Positions 51,468-61,990 of a stretch of DNA of 64,000 bases are shown here, piece after piece. The stretch covers positions 1 through 64,000 of the forward strand of contig CAZECG010000004.1 of assembly GCA_964510535.1 (NCBI GenBank), in the 5' to 3' direction. The position numbers were made by a program, and so were the translations under genes. The notes beneath the pieces are model-generated. The model did no database searches, had not been told where the DNA came from, and was given only the letters and a program-made list of their open reading frames with translations. The stretch is from JAJPXC01 sp964510535 (GTDB lineage Bacteria > Bacteroidota > Bacteroidia > Bacteroidales > Muribaculaceae). Every line of letters begins with the position of its first letter. Positions within the stretch are counted from its first letter, which is position 1.

Positions 51468-52139
51468 ATGGGGCATATAGCCGAAAAAATACAGTACTAC
51501 CGCTCTGCACTTCCCGAGGGGGTGGAGCTGGTGGCTGTTAGCAAGTTCCACCCGGTCGAGTCGCTGCTGGAGGCTTATGATGCCGGTCAGCGCGTCTTCG
51601 GTGAAAGTCGTGTGCAGGAGCTTGTGGCGAAGATTCCACAATTGCCTGAAGATATCGATTGGCATTTTATAGGGCATCTTCAGACCAATAAAGTGCGTCA
51701 GCTCATAGGCCGCGTCGCTCTCATCGAGAGCGTCGACTCCGAACGCTTGTTGAGGACAATTGACGACCTTTCAGTAAAGGCCGGAGTCGTCACCCATGTG
51801 CTTATGCAGCTCCATGTCGCAGCGGAGGAAACCAAATTCGGATTCGCTCCCGCCGAGTTGCTTGACTTTTTTCGTTCGCGGCGTTTTGAGTCGCTCAGAG
51901 CAACTCAAATCTGCGGCGTGATGGGTATGGCCTCCAACACTGATGATACCGAAAGAATCAGAGCTGATTTCAAACTCATCTTTGATACATTTAGCTCTAT
52001 CCGTGAAGACGACACTATCGGGCTTTGCGGTTTTGATGTCGTGTCAATGGGAATGAGCGGGGATTACCCGATAGCAATCGAATGTGGTAGTACCCACGTC
52101 AGAATCGGAACCGACATTTTCGGCATCCGAGAATATTGA
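51468..52139 (+). CDS. PLP homeostasis protein (YggS/PLPBP family)
   Basis: The 223-residue protein has an alanine-racemase-like fold with the PLP lysine K26 in LVAVSKFHPVE. The family motifs FGESRVQELVAK, WHFIGHLQTNKVR and SMGMSGDYPIAIECGSTHVRIG are present, the last forming the phosphate-binding loop. It controls pyridoxal phosphate levels and lacks racemase activity in known members. It lies 12 nt downstream of the DUF4494 gene. Confidence 0.92.
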   Translation: MGHIAEKIQYYRSALPEGVELVAVSKFHPVESLLEAYDAGQRVFGESRVQELVAKIPQLPEDIDWHFIGHLQTNKVRQLIGRVALIESVDSERLLRTIDDLSVKAGVVTHVLMQLHVAAEETKFGFAPAELLDFFRSRRFESLRATQICGVMGMASNTDDTERIRADFKLIFDTFSSIREDDTIGLCGFDVVSMGMSGDYPIAIECGSTHVRIGTDIFGIREY

Positions 52140-52146
52140 CACTAAG

Positions 52147-52154
52147 TAAATTTG
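52147..52154 (+). promoter_or_regulatory. Possible -7 box of the MFS transporter gene
   Basis: TAAATTTG fits TAnnTTTG and lies 22 nt before the MFS start codon. The -33 region lacks TTTG. Confidence 0.4.
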
Positions 52155-52176
52155 TGAAATAAATAACTTTAAATCA

Positions 52177-53532
52177 ATGAAAACTACTGTTACACACAAA
52201 GGAAATATGATTGCCATTATCGCTATGTTTTTCCTTTTCGCAATGATTTCGTTTGTCACTAATCTGGCTGCACCCTTTGGCGCTATATGGAGGGGTTCTT
52301 ATCATTGGTCAGGTATGCTTGGCAATATGATGAACTTCCTTGCCTACCTGTTTATGGGCATTCCCGCTGGTAACCTGCTCGTGCGCTTCGGTTACAAAAA
52401 AACGGCTTTGCTCGCTATGGTGGTGGGGCTTGTCGGTCTTATTTTGCAATACATGTCGAGCCTTGTCGGAGCTGATGTCGAGGCGTTGACCTATGCCGGA
52501 AAGCCTATTATGCTCAACTTCGTTATATATCTGTTAGGCGCTTTTGTCTGCGGATTCTGTGTTTGTATGCTCAACACCGTGGTTAACCCGATGCTTAACC
52601 TTCTTGGCGGTGGTGGTAACCGCGGAAACCAGCTTATCCAAATGGGCGGTTCACTCAACTCGCTCACTGGCACGTTCACCCCGCTTTTCGTCGGTATGCT
52701 TGTCGGCTCGGTCACCGCTTCAACCTCTATGGCTGATGTCGCTCCATTGCTTTGGATTGCGATGGGTGTGTTTGTCGTGGCGTTTGTCATCATCTCGCTT
52801 GTTAACATTCCCGAGCCTCACATCCGCCGTTCAGGAGCGGTGGCTAAAATGCGCAATGCTCACAGTCCTTGGAGCTTTCGCCACACGGTGCTCGGAGTTA
52901 TCGGAATCTTTTTTTACGTAGGTCTTGAAGTCGGTATCCCTGGAGTGCTGATCTTCTTTTTGAGCGATTCAGCCGCTTCGGGCATTACTCAAAATGCGCT
53001 GGCCGTAGCCACCAGCGTTGCCGCTGTTTACTGGTTGTTGATGCTCGTTGGCCGTTTGGCTTCAAGCTTTGTCTCGAAATGGGTGTCGAGCCGCACTCAG
53101 CTCATCACGGTCACATCTGTTGCTATATTGCTTATATTGCTTGCCATTTATATTCCCGCTGGCGTGACTACGTCGATGCCGGGATATAGCGTCGGTCATG
53201 GATTCTCAATGGCACAGGTGCCTATGAGTGCACTGTTGCTCGTCCTCTGTGGTCTCTGCACGTCAGTGATGTGGGGTGGCATCTTCAACCTCGCGGTTGA
53301 AGGTCTCGGCAAGTACACGGCTCAAGCCTCGGGTATCTTTATGATGATGGTTGTTGGTGGCGGTGTGATGCCTTTCATCCAAGAGTGGCTCGCCGGTAAA
53401 ATCGGATATATGCCAAGCTATTGGATTGTTGTTGCCATGCTGTTCTACCTCCTTTATTATGGATTGATTGGTAGCCGCAATGTCAACAAAGATATTCCTG
53501 TTGATGAAGCCCCCGATCCTCGAGACCTCTGA
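52177..53532 (+). CDS. Sugar MFS transporter (FucP/GlcP-like)
   Basis: The 451-residue protein has about twelve predicted membrane helices with the major-facilitator layout. Family motifs include GIPAGNLLVRFGYKKT (the A-like motif between helices 2 and 3), NTVVNPMLNLLGGGGNRGNQLIQMGG in helices 4-5, and SKWVSSR. It most resembles the fucose/glucose-galactose:H+ symporter branch. The substrate is inferred as a monosaccharide. The phosphodiester glycosidase gene follows by 54 nt on the same strand, suggesting joint use. Confidence 0.85.
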   Translation: MKTTVTHKGNMIAIIAMFFLFAMISFVTNLAAPFGAIWRGSYHWSGMLGNMMNFLAYLFMGIPAGNLLVRFGYKKTALLAMVVGLVGLILQYMSSLVGADVEALTYAGKPIMLNFVIYLLGAFVCGFCVCMLNTVVNPMLNLLGGGGNRGNQLIQMGGSLNSLTGTFTPLFVGMLVGSVTASTSMADVAPLLWIAMGVFVVAFVIISLVNIPEPHIRRSGAVAKMRNAHSPWSFRHTVLGVIGIFFYVGLEVGIPGVLIFFLSDSAASGITQNALAVATSVAAVYWLLMLVGRLASSFVSKWVSSRTQLITVTSVAILLILLAIYIPAGVTTSMPGYSVGHGFSMAQVPMSALLLVLCGLCTSVMWGGIFNLAVEGLGKYTAQASGIFMMMVVGGGVMPFIQEWLAGKIGYMPSYWIVVAMLFYLLYYGLIGSRNVNKDIPVDEAPDPRDL

Positions 53533-53586
53533 TAAATAAAGAGAGATTATTGATAACCAACTAATACCTAACCTTATTACGATAAC

Positions 53587-56500
53587 ATGCAAAACTCATT
53601 AGTGACTGTAGCTGCTGTTGTAGCAGCTGCGTTAATGCCGCTTCCGTTGGGTGCAGAGACTATCAAAATCGGTTCAACTGATTATGAGGTGACCCGCAAT
53701 GAAAAGCAACTGGCCAAAGGGGTCAAGTATATCGAGCTATTGTTCCCAGGACGTACCTATACGGGCTATACCGGCGGTGGGCGCGTCCATGTGATTGAGG
53801 CCGATTTGACGGAGCCTACAGTCAAGTTAGAAATGATAAATAACGGCTCTATGTCGGGGACAAAGACGTTAGCTAACCATGCAGCGAGTGTGTCAAAAAC
53901 CGGCTACAAAGTCGTCGGTGGTGCCAATGGTAATTTTTGGATTACCTCTGAGCAACCATGGGCATCACAAACCAAAGGCTGGCCTCACGGCGTAGCCATT
54001 CGTAATGGTTCGATGTTTACAGACCCCAATGTCAAGACCGACCCGCACTGTGGTGGTCCGACGATTACCGGAATGTTGGCTGTTGATGAGAACGGAAAGG
54101 TCTACATTGACCGTACGGCTGCGCAGCTTGAAAACAATGCTCCCGGTTCGGGAGTGGCTTTCCAGGCAGTGCATACCCCTACTGGACACGCTTTCGACCT
54201 TGATATGTGCAACCGCTATGTCAAAGCTGGGACGGCTTCAATCTATAACCGCAATTACGGCACTACCCGAACTTTCAAACCGGTAAACTTGTCAAGTTCC
54301 AACACCTGGGAGATTGTCGATGGTGTCTGCACTGAGCTTATACTCGACCTTGCCGATGGCGAGGAGTGGAACGTTGGCGGTGTCACAAAATTTGTTATCG
54401 TTGAAAAGCGGCTGAACGCAGGCACAGGAACACTTGGCAATCATGACTTGGCCATCGTCGGCCGCGACTCTTATGCGTCAGTCCTCGGTGCGGGTTACAG
54501 TGTGGGCGATGAGGTTACGCTGTCGACAAAAATCAATTTCGAGTCGGAAGGTTCGCCCGCCAAGATTATGCAGGCCATTTCGGGCAATATCCTCGCGATG
54601 AAAGATGGAGTCAAAGCCTCTACGCTGACGACCGATTCATACAACAAGAACGCCAACGAGCGTACGCTTTATGCCACCAATGCCGAAGGAAACAAACTGT
54701 GGATTCTGGTGTGTGAGCACAATGTGGCTCAGAGCAAGAAATACTTCGGTTGGTCGACCAGCAACATGTGTGACATTGCGGTTAGTCTCGGAGCTACCGA
54801 TGCAACGCAAGTCGACTGTGGCGGCTCGGCTCAGATGTATGCAGGCGGTTCGCAAGTATCGCAGTCTTACGACTCATCTGGAATACGCAGTGTATACAAC
54901 GGAATGTTTGTCATCTCGACCGACACAAGCGAGCCTGAAACTTCCGGTACTTATGAAATGGCACTCGACTATGCCGACACCGAAATCGCCCAATTGTCGG
55001 GTAAGACGGTGAAACGTGTAATCGCCAATGGTAATTATCTCTATATCCTTGCCCATGATGCTTCAAAAGCTGCTACATTGCTGGTCTATGACCACGCTAA
55101 CAAGAGCGTGTTGCGCCAGCTTGGAACGTCAAACTGCGTCGGTACCCATACCGCTCTGAGCGACATAGCCCTTACCGAAGACGGAGTGCTTGTCGGGTGC
55201 GCCCGCGACGTAGCTGAATTAGCTAAGGTTTCAATGCTTATTTGCAAATGGGCGAACGACGGCAATGGGATTCCGACAGGCGATGCGATACAGTGGAACA
55301 TAACAAGCCAAGGTGGAAACTGGACCACTAACGACACCGGTGAAACAATGGCTTACTCTGGAACCACTACCAACGGTTATATTTACTATTCATCCAAGAC
55401 CAATTCTGGTAATAATATAAGATGGGCCCGCGTGAGAGTGAACAGCAGCGGACAGCTTGACCAAGCGTATTATAATTTGCAGGTTAGTGGCCTTGATTAC
55501 ACTACAATCAGTTCGCCAAGACTTTTCGCATCGCCTTTTGACAAGGAGAAATTTATTGTCAATGGAACTGCCGCAAATGCGAGCGAAGTGAGCTTCATTA
55601 GCTCCACCCGCGGTCAAGCTTCGCTTTCAAGCAGCACCGATTTGATGCCTAAAGAGGCTGCACATACCGACATATTCAAGTTTAACAACCGTATCTATAT
55701 GGTTGGTGCAAACTCAACCGGAGTCGTATTGGCTGACATCACTGACGGTCTCGCCAGTGCAACCCTTGTGAATGTCAGCACTACCGCATTGTCGGCGCTG
55801 TCGACAACCAATTTGGCAGCAACCGGCACTTCAATCAGTTCGGGCGACAAATCTCTTATGGCTCTGTTTGTTGTGCGAGATGGAAAAGTCTCGAAATATA
55901 TTACCAAAACTGACAGTGAAGGCGGCGGAGATACACCCGAAACCCCGGTTTACAACGGTGAGCGTGCAAATTTCGCATACGCATTGAACGCCGAAGGCAG
56001 CAAGAGTGGAGGCTGGAATCTGTCTTATTCCCTCACAGGCAACGCCAAATCGGTGAATGTCAACCTCGTGAACAAAAGCGACAACAGTGTTATAACATTT
56101 GAGGGCGGAACTTCAAAGGGAGTAAACACAGTCAACGTCCGCCCCGCTGACCTTGATTATGGCGCGGTGTACGCTTGGGAAGTAGAGGTGAAGAGCAATG
56201 AGATACCCGCATCGGGGCAATTCTTCCATGCAGCCCCTCCCACACATGATGCTCGCGGAGGCGTCGGCATCGTCACCAACCCCGAGAGCGACGCTTATGG
56301 ACGCGTTGTAACCGCGATGGGTTACGCTCAGGGCTTTGGACTTTACACTCCCGAACTTGAATCGCTCGGGACATATTGCGCTGGAACTTCTCCTTGGAAA
56401 GCGACAAATCGCTCTGACATTTACCGTATCGGCATGCGTGAAGGAGCTGTGGCTTATGCTGCGGCGTTCTCTGACGCAGGTGCCGGATTTTGGTCGTTCG

Positions 56501-57465
56501 ATCCCGCCAATCCGTCGGCTGGCACCGCTAACCTCAGCGCAGGTGCTAATGATGGAAGTGGCTGCTTCACCTACAATGGAAACATTACCGGCACAGGCTC
56601 GTCGGCCGTGGCTTTCACAGGTTACGGTGACGACACCAAAGTGTGGTCGTTTGCTGAAGACTGGCCAAGTGGTAACTCTGCATGGAAAGGCATTTTGACT
56701 CGCTGGGACCTTGGGAAAGCACAGCAAATCACAACCGATGTAGCAGCTCATTACGCACAATTCTCCGGAGTGAATCAAAGTGGTGATGCCAGTATCACTG
56801 CGTTGTTTGCCGGACAAAATATGGCAATAACGCCTTACGGCAATTGCCTATTCTTGTCACAGGCTCGCTCGTCGGCCGAACTGAACGCCAAAGGGTGCCC
56901 AAACTTTGTTTTGACCAACGTCAACGGCGACGTGTTGTATAACTCAGGAGATCAAGCAGAATTCGCGTCGTGCGGCGCAGGTCTCGCAATCACGGCCGAT
57001 GGGTCGCTACTTGCTCTATCGGGCTATCGCACTGCGAACACCCGCCTCTATTCAGTGACTTGGGACAATAGCAACCCTGAAAAACCGATACCTTCATTCA
57101 CGTATATCAGCGAAATAGAAGGAACCGGATTGAGCGGCTCGAACGCAGAACCGAGCCAGTTGGCCTTTGACCCAGCCGGCAACCTCTATGCTTGGAATCG
57201 CAGCCCGGTTGAGGCTGAGAGCGGACTCCGGGTCTTTGCTCTCGCTAATGCCGAGCCGTCGGCCACTACTCCCGCCAAAGCAGCAAATGTGATTTTGGGA
57301 CCGGACAACAATACTGGAGTCGAAAACGTCAGTGTCGACGGTGCTGGTGATGCCCCGGTTGAATGGTACACGCTTCAGGGCGTTCGCGTTAGCGGCGAGA
57401 ATCTCACTCCCGGTGTCTATGTGCGCCGTCAAGGCAATTTGACTAAAAAGGTTCTGATTAGATAA
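53587..57465 (+). CDS. Secreted phosphodiester glycosidase (NAGPA domain) with T9SS tail
   Basis: The 1292-residue protein has a signal peptide (to about 22, LPLGAE). A NAGPA/phosphodiester glycosidase domain (about 30-450) carries GGANGNFW near 100 and DCGGSAQMYAGGSQVS near 405. The long C-terminal half is propeller- and Fn3-like. The tail (about 1240-1292, VEWYTLQGVRVSGENLTPGVYVRR, ending KKVLIR) resembles T9SS type A sorting domains. Mammalian NAGPA removes GlcNAc from GlcNAc-1-phosphodiesters; here a sugar phosphodiester of glycans or teichoic-acid-like polymers is inferred. It follows the sugar transporter gene. Confidence 0.85.
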   Translation: MQNSLVTVAAVVAAALMPLPLGAETIKIGSTDYEVTRNEKQLAKGVKYIELLFPGRTYTGYTGGGRVHVIEADLTEPTVKLEMINNGSMSGTKTLANHAASVSKTGYKVVGGANGNFWITSEQPWASQTKGWPHGVAIRNGSMFTDPNVKTDPHCGGPTITGMLAVDENGKVYIDRTAAQLENNAPGSGVAFQAVHTPTGHAFDLDMCNRYVKAGTASIYNRNYGTTRTFKPVNLSSSNTWEIVDGVCTELILDLADGEEWNVGGVTKFVIVEKRLNAGTGTLGNHDLAIVGRDSYASVLGAGYSVGDEVTLSTKINFESEGSPAKIMQAISGNILAMKDGVKASTLTTDSYNKNANERTLYATNAEGNKLWILVCEHNVAQSKKYFGWSTSNMCDIAVSLGATDATQVDCGGSAQMYAGGSQVSQSYDSSGIRSVYNGMFVISTDTSEPETSGTYEMALDYADTEIAQLSGKTVKRVIANGNYLYILAHDASKAATLLVYDHANKSVLRQLGTSNCVGTHTALSDIALTEDGVLVGCARDVAELAKVSMLICKWANDGNGIPTGDAIQWNITSQGGNWTTNDTGETMAYSGTTTNGYIYYSSKTNSGNNIRWARVRVNSSGQLDQAYYNLQVSGLDYTTISSPRLFASPFDKEKFIVNGTAANASEVSFISSTRGQASLSSSTDLMPKEAAHTDIFKFNNRIYMVGANSTGVVLADITDGLASATLVNVSTTALSALSTTNLAATGTSISSGDKSLMALFVVRDGKVSKYITKTDSEGGGDTPETPVYNGERANFAYALNAEGSKSGGWNLSYSLTGNAKSVNVNLVNKSDNSVITFEGGTSKGVNTVNVRPADLDYGAVYAWEVEVKSNEIPASGQFFHAAPPTHDARGGVGIVTNPESDAYGRVVTAMGYAQGFGLYTPELESLGTYCAGTSPWKATNRSDIYRIGMREGAVAYAAAFSDAGAGFWSFDPANPSAGTANLSAGANDGSGCFTYNGNITGTGSSAVAFTGYGDDTKVWSFAEDWPSGNSAWKGILTRWDLGKAQQITTDVAAHYAQFSGVNQSGDASITALFAGQNMAITPYGNCLFLSQARSSAELNAKGCPNFVLTNVNGDVLYNSGDQAEFASCGAGLAITADGSLLALSGYRTANTRLYSVTWDNSNPEKPIPSFTYISEIEGTGLSGSNAEPSQLAFDPAGNLYAWNRSPVEAESGLRVFALANAEPSATTPAKAANVILGPDNNTGVENVSVDGAGDAPVEWYTLQGVRVSGENLTPGVYVRRQGNLTKKVLIR

Positions 57466-57571
57466 ACCTGGATGGATTGACAAGTGATGTATTTCTTATG
57501 ACATTGAGACTGCACCGTAACTGAAGTGTCTCAAAAAAAAAGTTGTAAGGGTCATTAAACATCATATTTGC

Positions 57572-57602
57572 GAAAGAGCTCGGTGGTATGCCGAGCTCTT
57601 TC
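57572..57602. terminator. Terminator between the glycosidase and trxB genes
   Basis: GAAAGAGCTCGG (57572-57583) pairs with CCGAGCTCTTTC (57591-57602) around a 7-nt loop. It lies between convergent genes and can serve either. The other parts of 57466-57743 show nothing further. Confidence 0.6.
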
Positions 57603-57743
57603 CATTTAAGTAGCCAGTTGATTCTTCTTGTTTGGCATTGTGATTTTTACGGAGCCGCAGTTTGATTGACTTAGCACCCTCAAAAGATGGTTTCATCCGT
57701 CCGCCAAACTATCTCCTTAATTTATTTCAGTAGACTGACGTAA

Positions 57744-58685
57744 TTACCGATGCTCCATTATGTATCGCTCGGCATCGATTGCCGCACGGCATCCCATGCC
57801 GGCTGCCGATACAGCTTGCCTATAGCGCGGGTCGGCCACGTCACCGGCTGCGAACACTCCAGGGACGTTTGTCGCTGTCGTGTTCCCGGGCAATACTATG
57901 AACCCGGCCTCGTCGGTGGCAATGAATGGTTTGAAAACCTCGGTATTAGGGTGGTGTCCAATCGCAAGAAAAAATCCGTCGATAGGAAGGTCGTAGCGCA
58001 ATTCGCTTGGTGTGCCGATATGCTCAACCAAATGCGCTCCTTCAACCACTTCCTCGCCATACAGCCCTTCTGTGTTGGTGTTGAACAAAATGGTGATGTT
58101 CTCCTTATCACGCACACGTCGCTGCATTACCTTTGATGCCCGTAAATAATCTTTTCTGACAATTAGATACACCTTTTCTGCCAGCGTGCTGAGGTAGAGG
58201 GCTTCTTCGCAGGCTGTGTCTCCGCCGCCTACCACTGCGACGACTTTTTTGCGATAGAAAAATCCGTCGCATGTCGCGCAAGCAGATACTCCCATACCTG
58301 CATATTTCGTTTCATCAGCCAGTCCGAGATATTTGGCGCTTGCTCCTGTGGCTATTATGACCGTGTCGGCGTGAATAATATCATGATTATTGATAACCAC
58401 TTCGTGCGGACGCTTGTTGAAGTCAACTGATGTGACCATTCCCGTGCGAATATCCGCACCAAATCGCTCGGCCTGTTTTCGGAGGTCATCCATGAGCTGA
58501 GGTCCTGTCACTCCTTCAGGGTAGCCTGGAAAATTCTCAACATCGGTTGTCGTTGTCAATTGACCTCCGGGTTGCATTCCCTCATAGAGAATTGGATTGA
58601 GGTTGGCGCGAGATGCGTATATTGCAGCCGTATAGCCGGCGGGGCCTGAGCCTATAATAATACATTTTGTGCTAATTGGTTCCAT
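57744..58685 (-). CDS. trxB: Thioredoxin-disulfide reductase
   Basis: The 313-residue flavoprotein has the FAD motif GSGPAGYTAA near the N-terminus, the redox pair C136-A-T-C139 in ACATCDG, the NADPH motif GGGDTACEEA, and the C-terminal FAD motif GVFAAGDVAD. It reduces thioredoxin with NADPH. It is the last gene of the minus-strand run from dedA, 60 nt after the lolA-like gene. Confidence 0.96.
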   Translation of the reverse strand: MEPISTKCIIIGSGPAGYTAAIYASRANLNPILYEGMQPGGQLTTTTDVENFPGYPEGVTGPQLMDDLRKQAERFGADIRTGMVTSVDFNKRPHEVVINNHDIIHADTVIIATGASAKYLGLADETKYAGMGVSACATCDGFFYRKKVVAVVGGGDTACEEALYLSTLAEKVYLIVRKDYLRASKVMQRRVRDKENITILFNTNTEGLYGEEVVEGAHLVEHIGTPSELRYDLPIDGFFLAIGHHPNTEVFKPFIATDEAGFIVLPGNTTATNVPGVFAAGDVADPRYRQAVSAAGMGCRAAIDAERYIMEHR

Positions 58686-58745
58686 TATGGCGTTTGGTTT
58701 AGAGGGTTATTGTCAAACTAAGTTATAAGATGAGTTATTGATGAT

Positions 58746-59369
58746 TTAACGCAAATCAATACATTCGACTGAACGGTATTTGCTCATGTCGGGTCGGAAG
58801 TAGCTTTGCGCTAATTTCCCGCCTTTTGTGATTGTCTTCACTTTTATAGAAGCGGTATGGCCGTTAGACAATGTTATCGCAGCCTGAATAGGAATATATT
58901 TGCTATCGACTGTGATGACAGCTTTTTTTATATCGGCTGATTTAGAAACAGGTGTCAACTCTATTACATATCTATTGGCCGGAGCTTTGAGATGCTTCGA
59001 AGTATAACTTTTTTGCAGGCTTGACATGATTACAAATGGATTTATTGTGGCGAGTTCGTCGGGGGTAGGGGCGCTCACTGTCATTTCATTGACTTTCGGA
59101 TTGTAAACCCATTGCGTCGTTCCGTCATACCATGTAGTGGTGCCGCCGTCAAGCGTAGTCACAAATTTGTCCCCGGAAAGCCTGAGCGTTCCTGTCGATA
59201 TGTCAGCTCCTTCGCTCAACGTGAATTTCACGGTTAACGAAGGGGTGTCTTTCATCAGTTCCGATGATTTTTTCATGACGGTCGCAGCTGATGGCTTACC
59301 GGCATTTAGCGTAATTGCTGAGAAAAATACACCAACAACCGCCGCTATTATGGAGATAAATCTTGTCAT
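58746..59369 (-). CDS. lolA: LolA-like lipoprotein carrier protein
   Basis: The 207-residue protein has a signal peptide (to about 24, ITLNAG) and the LolA/LolB half-barrel pattern: KFTLSEGADISTGTLRLSGDKFV near the start, TTWYDGTTQWVYNPKVNEMTV in the middle. It likely escorts lipoproteins across the periplasm. Bacteroidetes often carry several LolA homologues, so its exact clientele is unknown. It begins 37 nt after ftsK, a pairing seen widely in bacteria. Confidence 0.87.
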   Translation of the reverse strand: MTRFISIIAAVVGVFFSAITLNAGKPSAATVMKKSSELMKDTPSLTVKFTLSEGADISTGTLRLSGDKFVTTLDGGTTTWYDGTTQWVYNPKVNEMTVSAPTPDELATINPFVIMSSLQKSYTSKHLKAPANRYVIELTPVSKSADIKKAVITVDSKYIPIQAAITLSNGHTASIKVKTITKGGKLAQSYFRPDMSKYRSVECIDLR

Positions 59370-59406
59370 TCTATTTATCTAACATCGTTATATCCCGAAA
59401 GTTTGA

Positions 59407-61977
59407 TTAGCCAAGTAATGTTTCAAGCATCCGCTCAAGTTGTAGGGAGTCAACAAGAATCTGTCGAGGTTTACCCCCTTGCGCCGGGCCTACGATTCCG
59501 GCTTCTTCAAGTTGGTCCATGATTTTACCTGCACGGTTGTATCCTATCGCATAACGGCGTTGAAGTGACGATGTCGATGCTGTACCCGATTGGACTACTA
59601 TACGGGCGGCTTCCTCAAAGAGCGTATCGCGGTCGGCGACATTGCTGAGTGAGCCACCATCACCGCTTTCAGGCAGATAATCAGGCAAGTAGTATGCGTG
59701 TTCGAATCCGATTTGCTCGTCGATTGATGAGCAGATGTTTTCGACTTCCTTGGTGTCGATGAACGCGCATTGCACACGATTCATCTCGCCGTTGATGCTG
59801 AATAACATATCGCCGCGGCCAATGAGTTGATTGGCTCCGGTGCGGTCAAGGATTGTCTTGCTATCGACCATCTGAGATACACGGAACGCTATGCGACCGG
59901 GGAAGTTGGCCTTTATGATGCCTGTGATGACATTGGTTGATGGACGTTGGGTAGCGATTATCATATGCATACCCACGGCGCGGGCTTTTTGCGCTATGCG
60001 TGCGATGGGGGTTTCAACCTCTTTCCCGGCAGTCATTATGAGGTCGGCGAACTCATCAACGATTACAACAATATAGGGCAAGTAACGATGGCCCTTCTCC
60101 GGGTTGAGAGACCTTGCGGTAAACTTGGCATTATATTCTGCAATCGATCTGACATTGGCGTTTCTTAACAAATTGTAGCGGTTATCCATCTCGACGCAGA
60201 GAGAGTTGAGTGTGGCGACAACTTTGCTCGGGTCTGTTATTATGGCGTCATCCTCATCGGGAAGTTTGGCGAGATAATGGCGTTCGAGTTTTGAGTAGAG
60301 GCTAAATTCCACCATCTTTGGGTCGATGAGCACAAATTTTAATTCAGAAGGGTGCTTTTTATAGAGCAATGAAGCTATGATAGCGTTAAGACCCACTGAC
60401 TTGCCTTGACCTGTGGCACCGGCCACGAGCACATGAGGCATCTTTGTGAGGTCTGCTATAAACACATCATTTGAAATGGTAGCACCCATGGCCATAGGCA
60501 ACGCATACTTGCATTCTTGGAATTTCTTTGATGATATAATCGTGCGCATCGACACCGTCTGTGGGGCTTTGTTCGGGACCTCGATGCCGATTGTGCCTTT
60601 GCCCGGAATTGGGGCTATGATGCGTATGCCAAGGGCGGCGAGGCTTAGAGCGATATCATCCTCAAGTCGTTTGATTTTTGCGATTCTGACTCCTTCGGCG
60701 GGGATTATCTCATAGAGTGTGACTGTCGGGCCTACGGTAGCCTCTATATGCTGGATTGGAATTTGATAGTCATTAAGGGTCTTAGTGATGCGTTCCTTGT
60801 TTTCCTCCTGCTCGGCAAGGTCTTCATTATTGGCTTTCAGCGGCCTGTCGATAAGGAGATCGATAGAAGGAAACCTGTAGCGCGAAAGTTCGGCTCGGTG
60901 GTTATATAGTGATTTGTCCTCAATTACTTCCGCAGGGGCAATCACCGGGGCTTTCACCTCAAATGACACATCATTGCCCTGTGGGTGTGTTTCTGACTCG
61001 GTTGATTGAGAAGTGACATCATCCGATGTCGTGATTTCTGCGTCATCACTTTGGAATGTAACTGCGTTCGGGTCGTCAGTCGTTTCGTCATCTGAGTCGG
61101 GCAGTGGGGCAAAATCAACTAATCCCGGTATTTCTGGCGACTTCGGCGCAGGCTGTGATTCTTCATCTTCAGAACCTAATGGGTCGTTTTTCATCGCATC
61201 GCGCACTCGTTGCTCTTCGGCGGCTTTGTCTTCCTCTTCAAGTAGTCGCCGTTCGCGTCGGGCTTCTACCCGACGACGGTAAGCATTATAGGCCCTGGCT
61301 ATGTCATTCAAATATATGTAGCAGACTATACCGATAAGTAGAATGGATACGATTAATGCGCCAAGAAAACCTATGTTATTGATAAGAAATGTGTTTACAT
61401 ATAATCCATGATAGCCGCCCCATGGGAATGTTTGGCTCATTCCACGCGTGAAAAAACCAATAACTACTGATAAAGAGATAGCAAGGACAAGGGTCTTGAA
61501 CGTCAACGACCAAAAATTGCAGCGTTTGACTTTAATGAGTGACAAGCCTATGAGTATTACATAGATTATCACAACAAATGCGCCTAATCCGAGCCAGTCG
61601 TTGAACAAGGTGTTGGCCAAAAATGCGCCCACCGGGCCTCCGATATTTTTCACTTCGGCGGGTGCGGTTGCCATCTGTCCGATCGTACGGTTCAAGACAA
61701 GACTCTGGTCTTCGCCTGCATGTGACATATATGAAATGGCTGCTATGAGCGAATATACAGCAATAAGAATCAGCGATATGCCGATGATTCCATGCAGGCG
61801 GCGGTCACAAAAAAAACGCATGATAGCTCCGGGCTGACGCTCCATTTTTTTGTTCTTGGACGACTGGTTGCGTCGGCGTTGCGTCTTATTAGGCTCGAAG
61901 TCGCTTTCTTGTCCTTTTGATGTGTTGTGTCGTTGATTCTGTCTATCGGGATTGACCGATATATCGTATGGAGGCAT
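59407..61977 (-). CDS. ftsK: FtsK/SpoIIIE DNA translocase
   Basis: The 856-residue protein has four N-terminal membrane helices (about 50-225), an acidic and Pro/Glu-rich linker (about 240-370), a RecA-like motor and a C-terminal winged-helix gamma domain (about 795-856). In the motor, Walker A is VAGATGQGKS and Walker B is IVVIVDEFADLI; the gamma domain carries SLQRRYAIGYNRAGKIMDQLE. It pumps DNA toward the dif site at division. The membrane part and linker are short, as in other Bacteroidetes. Confidence 0.96.
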   Translation of the reverse strand: MPPYDISVNPDRQNQRHNTSKGQESDFEPNKTQRRRNQSSKNKKMERQPGAIMRFFCDRRLHGIIGISLILIAVYSLIAAISYMSHAGEDQSLVLNRTIGQMATAPAEVKNIGGPVGAFLANTLFNDWLGLGAFVVIIYVILIGLSLIKVKRCNFWSLTFKTLVLAISLSVVIGFFTRGMSQTFPWGGYHGLYVNTFLINNIGFLGALIVSILLIGIVCYIYLNDIARAYNAYRRRVEARRERRLLEEEDKAAEEQRVRDAMKNDPLGSEDEESQPAPKSPEIPGLVDFAPLPDSDDETTDDPNAVTFQSDDAEITTSDDVTSQSTESETHPQGNDVSFEVKAPVIAPAEVIEDKSLYNHRAELSRYRFPSIDLLIDRPLKANNEDLAEQEENKERITKTLNDYQIPIQHIEATVGPTVTLYEIIPAEGVRIAKIKRLEDDIALSLAALGIRIIAPIPGKGTIGIEVPNKAPQTVSMRTIISSKKFQECKYALPMAMGATISNDVFIADLTKMPHVLVAGATGQGKSVGLNAIIASLLYKKHPSELKFVLIDPKMVEFSLYSKLERHYLAKLPDEDDAIITDPSKVVATLNSLCVEMDNRYNLLRNANVRSIAEYNAKFTARSLNPEKGHRYLPYIVVIVDEFADLIMTAGKEVETPIARIAQKARAVGMHMIIATQRPSTNVITGIIKANFPGRIAFRVSQMVDSKTILDRTGANQLIGRGDMLFSINGEMNRVQCAFIDTKEVENICSSIDEQIGFEHAYYLPDYLPESGDGGSLSNVADRDTLFEEAARIVVQSGTASTSSLQRRYAIGYNRAGKIMDQLEEAGIVGPAQGGKPRQILVDSLQLERMLETLLG

Positions 61978-61990
61978 CTTGTAGGAAATA

